DNA of 64,000 bases from Ophiostoma sp. CBS 140.51 (Eukaryota > Ascomycota > Sordariomycetes > Ophiostomatales > Ophiostomataceae): positions 62,001-126,000 of the forward strand of contig JANSLP010000049.1 in NCBI GenBank assembly GCA_029298735.1, read 5' to 3'. The position numbers were made by a program, and so were the translations under genes. Of the stretch, positions 1 through 9,838 are shown piece after piece (positions within the stretch are counted from its first letter, which is position 1; every line of letters starts with the position of its first letter). A model generated the notes under the pieces. It was not told the DNA's origin. It ran no database searches and was given only the letters and a program-made list of their open reading frames with translations.

Positions 1-330
1 GATCTAACTATTGAATGCGCGTACGACAGACATACGAAAGTAAGATATAACGTTCGATCAAACCACCGGTTCAAGCATATTGTGAGCCTTCTGCTGGCCT
101 GTCTTCTTTCTGAGGCCGGTGACCAACTCACTTGCAACTAGTTCGAAAGTCTCCGGAACCAAGAAAAGCTCAGACAAGTACAGGCTAGGATACAAGTACG
201 GTCAGGTACGCTGAGCACAGAAACGAAACCCTTCAAGGTCAAGGGATGCGACGAGAGAATCAATCGGCGGCAGAGAAAAGACCAGCGGGTCAGATGCGGA
301 GCTCCAAAATCAGAGCAAGCATACACACCA

Positions 331-344
331 CCCCCCCCCCCCCC
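331..344. repeat. poly-C homopolymer
   Basis: Fourteen consecutive C residues in intergenic DNA. The length of such runs is often unreliable in assemblies. Confidence 0.9.
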
Positions 345-890
345 GGCTGAACGATCGAGTACACCTGCAGCCAGCCTGAGATTAGACCTGCAACGACCTG
401 CAGCCAGAGACGGGGCCTCACTAGCCAAGAACTGCTCTTTGCTGGTCATCCAATCTTTTCTTTCTTTTTTAACTCTTTTTCGAGCTTTCGTTTTCCCCCT
501 TCCCCCCCGGGGCTTTTGTCGATCAGAACAGGACCCAACGAGGCGCCCCTGATACATAACGGCTTTGCTTCCCTCGTCACCCCCCTTCGGACCCTAGTCG
601 ACCAGTCGACCAAGAAAATGACAGCATATTAAGGCAAGCGCCAGGAACGTGACGGCCGAGACGACAAGCACACTTGAATGGGAGTGGCGTTGGAAACGAA
701 AGAAAAAGTACAACCGTCCTCCTTTCCGCCTACCAACCATTGAGCCCGGCGGACTCAATTTTCAGTTCCTGTCCGTCCGCACGCCATACCTCCTTCTCGA
801 CTGACAACTCTATCCCGGGCGCAAACAAACACAACATTTCCGAACACAGCGACTCGACCCCGGAGCGGCGTGGGCCCGGAGTCCTCTGCT

Positions 891-928
891 AGCAGCAGCA
901 GAGCAGCAGCAGCAGCACAATAGCAGCG
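891..928 (+). repeat. AGC/CAG trinucleotide repeat in probable 5' UTR
   Basis: An imperfect AGC repeat, interrupted by GAGC and ACAAT, ends about 43 bases before the first ATG of the downstream gene. It is probably part of the transcribed leader. Confidence 0.8.
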
Positions 929-970
929 TAACGTCCGCCGGTGGTGGTCAACTGGCAAACGGACGAAGCC

Positions 971-3391
971 ATGTCTGAGGCCTCGTCGAGAGTCAAGGCC
1001 GAGGACAACACGCCAAAGGCCGTCAAGGACAAGAACTGTCCCTATTGTGGCCAGGCGTTCACATCCTCGTCTCTCGGCCGCCATCTTGACCTCTACATCA
1101 AGGAGCGCAACCCCAAAAAACAGGACGGCATCCACAATGTCGAAGAGATCCGGCTCATGCGTGGGGGTATTACGCGCCGTCACCCCAAGGGCTCCTCCAG
1201 ACGCCGCAATACGACAACCCCGGCCGGAACTCCGTCTGCCGTGCCGCGCAGAGCCGATGCTTCAGGTGACGAGTCTTCCAATGCGCCCTCGCCGGCTGTT
1301 GGCGGCCCCGCGCATGCTTCAGTAGGCACGTCCGCCGCCGACATCGCTTCCATGTTCCCATTGGGAGGTGTTCGCTGGGAGGCCACCGGAGTCATAAACG
1401 AGGCGTTGGTTGCGTCTCCAGATGGAACGAGCGGCGTCGACGGCAGTCACGGCGGCAATGGTTCTCGGCCCATAGACGATCTCGACACGAGAGGCTTCAA
1501 CCCGAACCGCCGGCCGATCGCATCACGTGTTGTCAGCAGGCAGACTGCCAAGGCCCAGCTGGATTCGAAACAGAAACTACAAGATGCACTGGACGATGCG
1601 AGAGCTGCAGAGCTGGCCCTAAGAGAGTTTGCAAATGCATGGCGAGCAGCAAAGTGAGTATCCCCCACCCCCTTTCTTTCAACCCATACCATATCATTAA
1701 TGGACTCACTAACGGCCAAAAGACAACAAATCGATATGGGCTCCATGCCTTTCGATTTTGACCCTCTGACCATGAACTTCCCGGCACTCACATTGCAGTG
1801 CCTCCGTGCCCAGCCGACGCTGTTTGCCTCAACCCAGCTTCCAACTCCTGCGTCCTGGTCGATCACGCCGCCAGGAGCAAGCCAGTTCGAGGCATTGAAG
1901 AGCTTCTTCAAAGAGGAGTTCCGCAAGTGGAAAGTCAAGTGTGCGGCTGCCACCACAGCACAGTACGAGGACCTCAAATACCCACCATCGCCACAATTTC
2001 AACATCTCGATCGGCGGGAGGCCATTGAGCGCGCAGAAAGGTCTGCCGATGCGCTCGAGCAAGAAGCCAGCAAACACCTGGAAGTTGCATTCCATGCCTG
2101 GGACGAACTACCCATCGAGCGCCAGAACGAGCTCTGGATCCTGGAGTTGGCGCGGGGCATTGCGACCAAGCAAACCGAAATCGATAAGCTAAAAGAGGCT
2201 CAGAGTGGCCTAAGGCAAGAGGCATCTAGCCTCAAGATCCAGATCGAGCAACTCAACCGTCTACAACAACCACGGGAATTCAAGCTCGTCCCTCCTGTTC
2301 ACATCCCAATGAACGAGAAGATTCTCTTTGAATTGCAGGATGCGGCTGTCTCTCAGGGGAGCAGGGGCGTCGGCCTCAATATCAACGACCGCCATTCGGA
2401 TCTGAGCACGATTGTCGCTACCGCGATCAGCCGCTGGAAGAACGTCATTGTATCGACCCGGGCCTCCGGCTCCGGCATGGGAGCCCAGCGGCCTTTGGGC
2501 ACCTCGGCTGCCACTAGTTCCGTGACATCACCTACGAGTGGTGCTGCAAACCAAGCGGCCCTTGCACCACCTGCTACCACGCCCACCACCCCGTCTTTGC
2601 GCTCGCCAAAGCAGGCACGAAAGAGTCTGCAAAGTAGCATGCCGCAACCGCCCACCCGCGAACCCGTACCATCCGCAAGGCCAGCAGCGCCAAGTTCAGC
2701 TTCGTCAGTCCCAGCAAACACGGCGACAAAACCACACTCTCGGCCCGCAGTCCAGACCCAAGCCGTCGGTCGCCCCACTGCTAAGAGCGACGGTACTGGT
2801 GACAAGAAAAAACCCACTGCTCAAGACCAGGATGCGGTCGATGAGGATGACGAAGACGACGAAGACGAGGATGAGGATGAAGGTGACGACGACGACGACG
2901 ACGAGGCGGAAGACGGCAATGATGGCAATGATGGCAATGATGGCAACAATTCAACATCAGCGAAGCCGGTTGCGCAGGCTCCGACAGCCGTCACTGCGCC
3001 TGCCAGTGCGGAGGCCGACGAGAATAGCCAAGACGACGACAGCGATAACGAGAACGAAGAAATGAGCGACAAGGACGCAGACGCCGAGATGGAGGACGGC
3101 GACGAGTTTGCCCACATGCATACTCCCATATCGAGGGGCATCTCAGCTACCGGGGAGGCGTCCGATGCCCAAATACCAAAGACAGGCAACCAACTGAAGA
3201 TTCCTAGGATGCGGACGGCAGCCCAGCAAATTCCGAGGACGACGGGTTCCAGCGGTGTCGGGCTGATCAACGCCAGCCGGTCCATGCCCAGTATCAATGT
3301 ACCGATCCACGGACATACTGCAGGCCAGCACATGGCTGCAGACATGATTTCGGTTAACACGCTTGGCGGTGATGCCATGTATATGGACTGA
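971..3391 (+). CDS. Conserved fungal protein with degenerate CCH zinc-finger-like N-terminus and acidic C-terminal tract
   Basis: Two exons, 971-1653 and 1723-3391 (783 aa). The 69-nt intron has a GTGAGT donor, a CACTAAC branch point and an AAAAG acceptor, and splicing keeps the frame. ATG 971 (context GCCATGT) is the first in-frame ATG; the frame opens further upstream only from a GTG. Near residues 24-39 there is NCPYCG followed by GRH, a CxxC-x11-H arrangement like a UBZ4/Rad18-type finger, but the expected last Cys is a Tyr (HLDLY). A basic stretch (GGITRRHPKGSSRRR) follows. A probable coiled coil, rich in Glu, Lys and Gln, lies around residues 390-430. A Ser/Ala/Pro-rich linker leads into a long Asp/Glu tract with GND triplets, then a Ser/Arg-rich tail. 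The basic and acidic stretches suggest a nuclear, chromatin-associated role; that is inference. I do not recognise a named family. Confidence 0.85.
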
Positions 3392-4227
3392 ACGACAGGG
3401 GCTGACTCCCAGCCCTATAATTATCTAATGCTTTACGCCAGCCATTTTTAATGTGTATAAACAGAGACGTGTTTTATTATCTGATCTTTTTTTTTTCTTT
3501 CTTTTTCTTTCTTTTCTCCATCTTCTTACCTTGTACTCTTGTTTCTGTGTTATTGTTTTGATCCTCTTTTTCATTATTTCCCGTTGACTTTTGTCATATT
3601 CCCGCCTTGGTAGGAGGTAAAAGTAGTCTTTGTACGACAGATTTCCTTTGTTCTATCTATCGCCTCTAGGGCTATTTAATTTATATATAATATATTGTAC
3701 ATTTACATTTCTTACACGATATCGCTCTCTCGCTCTATTATATCGCACCCCGCCGGTATGTAAGGTAATACGACAATACAAACCCCGTTCAGACGGGCCC
3801 TCGGATGTGATGATCTATGTGCTCATAGGATTGAAAGAAACCGATATTACGTGCACACAGTAATCGTCGTCTTGCGGATTACGACGTTCTTGTCAATAGC
3901 TCTCCAGACCCATTTCCTAATATGGCAATAAAGAGAGCCTTGCTGGACTACCCAGACGACCCACTTTTCTGTTCAAATTTTATGTTGGTTCCCCCCTTCC
4001 TCTGTGCCGTCCCATGTCTCTAAGAGTGGGTGAGTCAAAGCCTATCTTTGCGAGTCAACCCCGCCATAAATATTTTTGGAGGCATTTCGATCCTTTTTTG
4101 CGCCCCTCTACAAACACTCATACACAACAGAACACCTAACTTCTCGTGCCCAACCAACGTCGACGCGGGACCATCACGACACGATACCTCCTGTCCATTT
4201 GCATAGTGATAAACTCAATTGGCAACA
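3392..4227. other. Intergenic: 3' UTR and upstream region of KRS1 fragment
   Basis: Holds the presumptive 3' UTR of the upstream gene, with T-rich tracts at 3485-3530, and an AT-rich segment around 3675-3720. The promoter and leader of the lysyl-tRNA synthetase gene follow. No gene seen. Confidence 0.6.
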
Positions 4228-5882
4228 ATGGCCGACTCGGAGACCCCCGCACAGGCCCCTGCCGCCGTTCCTGGCGCTGAGACGCCCGCCGCTCCAGCTG
4301 CTGAGGGCGCGGATCTTCACCTTGACGAGGTGACTGGAGACCGCGTACGTATGAGGGATGCATGATGGCCGGAGCTGACCTTAATTGGCCCATGTGCGTC
4401 AACTGTGGACAGAATAGGGTGCTGACATATCTTCTCCTCCCCGTTTTAGGTGTCCAAGACCGAGCTTAAGCGCAGACAGAAGCAGCGCCAGAGAGACGAG
4501 AAGAAGTTGCAGAAGGCTGCAGAGGCTGCGGCTACGGCGCCCAAGAAGACGGTTGGCCCTGTCCCCGTTGTCGAGAAGGACCTGGACCCCCGCGAGTACT
4601 ACAAGATCCGCTGCCGCCAGATCGAAGGACTGCTCAAGACGAACGACCCCAACCCGTACCCGCACAAGTTCCTTGTCGACTACGATGCGCACAACTTTGC
4701 CAAGGACTACAGCCACCTCAAGTCGGGCGAGGTTGACAAGTCGCGCGAGATTCGCCTCGCCGGCCGCATCTTCACCACGCGCCGTGCAGGCAACAAGCTG
4801 ATCTTTTACGACATCCGCACTGGTGCCGACACCAAGACGGTCGGCACGCGGATCCAGGTCATGTGCCAGGCACAGTATGCCAAGGAAGACGGTGTTCCCT
4901 TCGACAAGCAGCACGTCAACCTGGCCCGTGGTGATGTTATTGGCATTGTCGGCTGGCCTGGCCGGACCTCCCCCAAGAGTCGTCTGGACAAGGGCGAGGA
5001 GGGCGAGCTGTCTGTTTTCGCCTCCGAGGTGGTTCTTTTGTCGCCCTCTCTGCACATGCTGCCCACTGAGTACTACGGTTTCAAGGACTACGAGCAGCGC
5101 TTCCGGTCCCGTTATCTGGATCTGCTGTTCAACGACTCCTCGCGCCAGATCCTCTGGACGCGCAGCAAGATGATCAAGTACATTCGCGACTTCTTCGACT
5201 CGCGCGAGTTTATCGAGGTCGAGACCCCGACACTCGCTAGCATCGCTGGTGGCGCTACTGCCCTGCCCTTCACTACGCATCACAACTCGCTCAACCGCGA
5301 GCTGTTTATGCGTGTGGCGCCGGAACTGTACCTCAAGATGCTTATTGTTGGTGGCTTCAGCAAGGTCTTTGAGCTCGGCAAGAATTTCCGGAATGAGGGT
5401 GTCGACTTGACCCACAACCCCGAGTTTACCAGCATCGAGTTCTACGCTGCTTACTTTGACGTCTACGACGTTATGGCCATCACGGAGGAGCTGGTGTCTG
5501 GCCTGGTAAAGCACCTGACTGGCTCGTACATTACCAAGTTCACCACCCAGCACGGCGAGGAGTACGAGGTCAACTGGGAGGCGCCATGGAAGCGCATTGA
5601 CATGATTCCCGAGCTGGAGCGCATGTACGTTCTTTTCTTCGTCCTGATTACTGTCTGCCATTTTCTTGTTCCTCATTTCCTTTCTTCTGTTTTCCTTTCT
5701 TATCTCGGAAGAAAAAACTCAAAGACTAACACCACCATAGTACCGGCAAGACGTTCCCTCCTGGCGACGAACTGCACACGGATGAGACGAACCAGTTCCT
5801 CAAGGATCTCCTCAAGGAGAAAAAGCTAGAGTGCGCGCCGGTGCACAGCCCACGGCCGACAATGGCGCACTCATCTTTCTGA
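4228..5882 (+). CDS. KRS1: Lysyl-tRNA synthetase (class II), 3'-truncated at a chimeric junction
   Basis: Cytosolic lysine-tRNA ligase, which attaches lysine to tRNA-Lys. Exons 4228-4344, 4450-5624 and 5741-5882 (477 aa). Introns have GTACGT donors and TTTTAG and CCATAG acceptors. Visible in order are an Ala/Pro-rich leader, a Lys/Arg-rich eukaryote-specific N-terminal helix (SKTELKRRQKQRQ), an OB-fold anticodon-binding domain (about residues 95-220, including IRLAGRIFTTRR), and the catalytic domain with motif 1 around residues 265-285 and motif 2 (FRNEGVDLTHNPEFTSIEFY). The family continues for well over 100 residues to motif 3 (a G-G-D-R signature), reaching about 600 aa. Here KRS similarity stops after LECAP (near 5840) and the frame runs into VPS15 DNA, ending at TGA 5880-5882. 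Motif 3 is absent, so the product should be inactive. Another copy, or a correct assembly, must supply the enzyme. Confidence 0.9.
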
Positions 5883-8800
5883 CGCTCATTGTGGCGTCGA
5901 TCCGCAACACAGCACGCTCGGCGTCCAAGATCCGTGCCTGTGATGTTTTGTTAGCGTTTGCCGAGCGGCTGACAGATGAGGCCAAGCTGGACCGTGTACT
6001 CCCCTACCTCATGGCACTGCTCAACGACAAGGCTGAAATGGTTGTCGTGGCGGCTGTGCGGTCTATTACGCAGCTGCTAGCCCTCGTGCGCACGGTTAGC
6101 CCCGTGAATGCGCACGTCTTTTTGGAGTACATTCTGCCGCGCATGCAGGCTGCGCTCCTAGGTGTATCGGCGAATGGCCGTGAAGCAAGTCCGGTCGTGC
6201 GCGCCACCTACGCAGCCTGTCTGGGCACCTTGGCTACGACGGCGAACCGGTTTTTGGAGATGGCAGCACGCGTCGACCGCATGGTGGGCGGCGTGACAGA
6301 CGACGATGCCGACCTAGAAGATCCCAAGGCGGCAGCAGCTGCCACCACGATCCCGGTGGACAGTGAAGAGACCGCCATTGCCCTGGACGGCCTGTTTGAT
6401 ACAGCCCAGCGCGAGCTGGTGGATCTGTTTGAACTCCACACCAAGGCGCTTATTGAAGACGCCGACCCCTATGTGCGGCGCGCGTTCCTCACGTCCGTGC
6501 CCGATTTATGTTTGTTTTTCGGTGCCGCCGACGCCAACGACATTATCGTCACCCACCTCAACACTTACCTCAACGACCGCGACTGGATGCTCAAGTGCGC
6601 GTTCTTCGACACCATTGTCGGCGTGGCCACGTTCTTGGGCAGTGTCTCTCTCGAAGAGTTTATCTTGCCTTTGATGATCCAGGCTTTGACCGACCCCGAG
6701 GAACACGTCGTGCAGGCCGTCCTGCAGGCACTCGCCGAACTGGCCGATGTTGGTCTGTTCTCGAAACAAATGGTCTGGGAGCTGGTCGAAGTCGTTGCCC
6801 GCTTTGCCGTCCACCCCAATGTTTGGATCCGTGAAGCCGCTGCACGCTTCTTGGCCGCCGCCACCAAATTCTTGTCGCCCGCCCAGGTGCGCTGCCTCTT
6901 CTTACCGCTCGTCGCACCCTACCTTAAGCCGCCGGGGCTGTTGCTGCCGGCCTTTTCTAGTGCAGGCTCTTCTCCGGAACTTTTGTTGCTGGATCACCTC
7001 CAAAAGCCTTTGTCGCGCGCCGTGTTTGACCAGGCTCTGAACTGGGCCATGAAGGCTGACCGCGGCGCCTTCTGGAAGCCCGTACAGAAGCTGAGGGGGT
7101 TCCCCTTTGGCATGTCCGCATCGTCGTCGTTCCCGTCGCCAGCAGCGGGCCAGGGTGGCGGTGGCAGTGGTGGCGGAAGTAGTGGTGCCTCGGGTTCTGG
7201 CGGCCGTGCCATCCCGCGGTCCCTCAAAGCCATCACCCGCACCGAAGAGGACGAGCAGTGGATCAACCGTCTGCGCAATCTGGGGCTGTCGACTGACGAC
7301 GAGTTTAAGCTGCTGGCTCTGCGCGAGTTCATCTGGCGTCTGAGCCGGCTCAAGATGCACGAGCAGCACGCAGACCACAACAGCGGCGACCCCAATCTCA
7401 GTAACATTGTGCCGCTCCGCAGCCTCGGCATCACGCCACAGACTGTGCTCTTTGACGAGGAACCACAAAAGCAAACCCACCTTCCCACCCCGCCTCCCCC
7501 AAGCCATAGCATGGCCGTCGCCGCCGCCATGGACTTTGACGTGGGCGCCAATGCGCCACGCACCATTGAAGACGCTCTACACGATGCATCCATGTCCATT
7601 GACGACCCCGTGGCCAAGCGCCGACGCGCCGCTCTCAATATCCACCGCAACCGCTTGGGCCACCGTGGTGGAGCGTCTCCGTCGCCGGCCGTCAGAGATG
7701 GTTACCTGACCACTACGTCTACAGGCAGCCGGAACAACAGCCCGCGCGGCGAGCGAGATGTGGCTGGATCGCCTACAGGTGGTGCTGGTGACGATACGGC
7801 TTCGCTGCGGTCGCTCCAGGTGGCCCTGTCGCCGCCCGTTAGTGATGACGGCGGCAACGGCACCGGAACGGGAGCCAGCACACCCGCCTCCCTCCGCCAC
7901 CGCCCTAGCGCCATTTCTCTCCTCAACCGCAAAGACAGCGCCACGCTCAAGAGCAAGAGCGGCGCGGCCGAGACGACGACGACCGAAGCCAATGCCTTTG
8001 GCCAAGTCGAGGGGCGGTCGGCTTTCTCGGGTAGTGTGCCGTCACGATCGCCCGTCCCGTCGGACGACCAGAGTGTGAGCGAGCAAGGCGAGATATCCTC
8101 GCCTGCGGCCTCATCGGGTGTCGCTGGCGCCGGCGGCGCCAGTGGGAGTAGATATCGCGCCCACCACACGTACAGCGGCAACGATCCCAATGTCCTGCGT
8201 ATGCTTGATGCCATGTTTGTCGACAACTACCCGCACGACGTGGCCGAGTTTAGTCCCATGGTGACGCCCATTTCGCGGAAGAAGGCCACTTCCTCGCCGT
8301 CGACAACTAATTCCGGGAACAGTGGCAACAGCGGCAAACGAGGCCCCGATGTGTGGCGGCCTGCGGGCCAGATGGTGGCCACTTTCTCGGAACACACGGG
8401 CGCCATCAACCGTGTCGTCGTCTCGCCCGACCACGCGTTTTTCCTGACGGGCGGCGACGACGGCACCGTCCGCGTCTGGGACACCCAGCGCCTCGAACGC
8501 AACATTGCCCACCGCTCGCGGCAAGTGCACCGCCACACGACACCTGGTGCACGCGTCCTGGCCCTCTGCTTTATCGAGAATACGCACTGCTTTATTAGCT
8601 GTGCCAGTGACGGCTCTGTGCACGTCGTCAAGGTCGAGTACTCCATCCCGCCCGGCTCCTCCTCGGGCGGCGGCATGCCGCGCTACAGCCGGTTGAGGTT
8701 GTTGAGAGAGTACCAACTGCCCCGCGACGAGTGGGCCGTCTGGTGCGACCACTTTAAGCAGGAGGCCAGTTCTGTCCTGGTGCTGGCCACCAACCGCTCG

Positions 8801-9838
8801 CGTGTCTTGGGCATCGACTTGCGGACCATGACTTTGTTGTTTGCCCTCGCCAACCCCGTCCACCACGGCACGCCCACTTGCTTCGCCGTCGACCGCAAAC
8901 GCAACTGGCTTGTCGTGGCGACGTCACATGGTGTCCTGGACCTGTGGGACCTGCGGTTCAAGATGCGACTCAAGGGGTGGGGCATTTCGAGCGGTGGGGG
9001 GACTACCGGCGCCGGCGGAGCGTCGTCGCCCATCTACCGCCTGTCCATCCACCCTAGCAAGGGCCGCGGCAAATGGCTGTGCGTCGCCGGCGGTACAGCT
9101 CAGGGCGGCGAAGTGACCGTGTGGGATCTCGAAAAAACGCTGTGCCGGGAGGTGTACCGCACAGGCGCGGCTGGTGCTGCTGGTAGTACCCCAACAAAAA
9201 ATACGTACGAACCCTGGGACGTCGACGAAGACCGCCCCGAGGGGATGCTCGGCCGGTTTGCTACGAGCATCGACCCGGCGAATGTCGCCAATGGGCAGAC
9301 ATCCGCTACAACTACAACGCCCGGCACGTCGGGCGACAAGGGCGTCCGCGCCATGGTCGTTGGTTCTAGCCCGGTCGATGAGCAGCGCGATGTCCGGCAT
9401 GCCTTTATTGTCACGGGTGGCAGCGACAAGAAGCTTAGATTTTGGGATCTGGCCAGGATTGAAAACTCGACCGTCTACAGCGGCCAGGACGACCCGGCCG
9501 TCACCTCGACAAACGCGGCTTCTAGCCGTTCCACCTTTTCTGCCACACAAGTCACCACCGTCATGGCCGTCAATACAGAACGCCCGCCGCGGTCGGCCGG
9601 TGACGCCAGCAAAAAGGGCGGCACAGCCATGACCCCGAGTAACTCGTCCAAGGGGCGATCTGGGGGGGCTGCCCCCGCCGACACGCCTCGTCCGTCACGC
9701 TCGACCGTCATTGCCGCCCAGCAACAACAGCTGTTGCGCAGCCACCTGGATGCCATTACCGATGTGGCGCTGCTCGAGAGCCCCTACACGGCGACCGTGT
9801 CAGTCGACCGCATGGGCGTCATTTTCGTTTTCTCATAG
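5831..9838 (+). CDS. VPS15: VPS15 (PI3-kinase regulatory subunit 4) fragment: HEAT repeats and WD40 domain, kinase domain missing
   Basis: VPS15 is the pseudokinase scaffold of the Vps34 PI3-kinase complexes in endosomal sorting and autophagy. This open frame matches the part after the kinase domain. HEAT repeats fill about residues 10-430 (RNTARSASKIRACDVLLAF, then VLPYLMALLNDK). A Ser/Gly/Ala-rich linker spans about 440-830. WD40 repeats start near 845 (EHTGAINRVV, DDGTVRVWD) and run to the last residues (SHLDAITDVALLESPYTATV). The whole N-terminal kinase region, several hundred residues, is absent. The frame begins just after a TGA at 5783-5785, inside KRS1 sequence. VPS15 similarity is clear from about 5864. 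Position 5831 is a GTG; the first in-frame ATG is 6011, inside a HEAT repeat. With no normal start, this is best treated as a 5'-truncated fragment. It is intronless and otherwise intact. Confidence 0.9.
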   Translation: MRAGAQPTADNGALIFLTLIVASIRNTARSASKIRACDVLLAFAERLTDEAKLDRVLPYLMALLNDKAEMVVVAAVRSITQLLALVRTVSPVNAHVFLEYILPRMQAALLGVSANGREASPVVRATYAACLGTLATTANRFLEMAARVDRMVGGVTDDDADLEDPKAAAAATTIPVDSEETAIALDGLFDTAQRELVDLFELHTKALIEDADPYVRRAFLTSVPDLCLFFGAADANDIIVTHLNTYLNDRDWMLKCAFFDTIVGVATFLGSVSLEEFILPLMIQALTDPEEHVVQAVLQALAELADVGLFSKQMVWELVEVVARFAVHPNVWIREAAARFLAAATKFLSPAQVRCLFLPLVAPYLKPPGLLLPAFSSAGSSPELLLLDHLQKPLSRAVFDQALNWAMKADRGAFWKPVQKLRGFPFGMSASSSFPSPAAGQGGGGSGGGSSGASGSGGRAIPRSLKAITRTEEDEQWINRLRNLGLSTDDEFKLLALREFIWRLSRLKMHEQHADHNSGDPNLSNIVPLRSLGITPQTVLFDEEPQKQTHLPTPPPPSHSMAVAAAMDFDVGANAPRTIEDALHDASMSIDDPVAKRRRAALNIHRNRLGHRGGASPSPAVRDGYLTTTSTGSRNNSPRGERDVAGSPTGGAGDDTASLRSLQVALSPPVSDDGGNGTGTGASTPASLRHRPSAISLLNRKDSATLKSKSGAAETTTTEANAFGQVEGRSAFSGSVPSRSPVPSDDQSVSEQGEISSPAASSGVAGAGGASGSRYRAHHTYSGNDPNVLRMLDAMFVDNYPHDVAEFSPMVTPISRKKATSSPSTTNSGNSGNSGKRGPDVWRPAGQMVATFSEHTGAINRVVVSPDHAFFLTGGDDGTVRVWDTQRLERNIAHRSRQVHRHTTPGARVLALCFIENTHCFISCASDGSVHVVKVEYSIPPGSSSGGGMPRYSRLRLLREYQLPRDEWAVWCDHFKQEASSVLVLATNRSRVLGIDLRTMTLLFALANPVHHGTPTCFAVDRKRNWLVVATSHGVLDLWDLRFKMRLKGWGISSGGGTTGAGGASSPIYRLSIHPSKGRGKWLCVAGGTAQGGEVTVWDLEKTLCREVYRTGAAGAAGSTPTKNTYEPWDVDEDRPEGMLGRFATSIDPANVANGQTSATTTTPGTSGDKGVRAMVVGSSPVDEQRDVRHAFIVTGGSDKKLRFWDLARIENSTVYSGQDDPAVTSTNAASSRSTFSATQVTTVMAVNTERPPRSAGDASKKGGTAMTPSNSSKGRSGGAAPADTPRPSRSTVIAAQQQQLLRSHLDAITDVALLESPYTATVSVDRMGVIFVFS

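Larger units (their letters stand above)
1..970. other. 5' intergenic/leader region, no gene seen
   Basis: No convincing gene. The stretch holds a run of 14 C residues (331-344), a CT-rich segment around 455-510 and a CAG/AGC trinucleotide stretch just before the first gene. The minus-strand open frame over the first 560 bases is low complexity and runs through the C tract, so I do not call it. The last few hundred bases are probably promoter and 5' UTR of the gene starting at 971. Confidence 0.5.

Noticed and set aside
138..557. 139-codon minus-strand open frame at the window start
   Set aside because: Runs through the poly-C tract; basic low-complexity product without motifs.
4399..5676. 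425-codon minus-strand open frame
   Set aside because: Exact antisense of lysyl-tRNA synthetase exon 2. It is open because of the C-rich third codon positions of the real gene; its own sequence has no recognisable domain.
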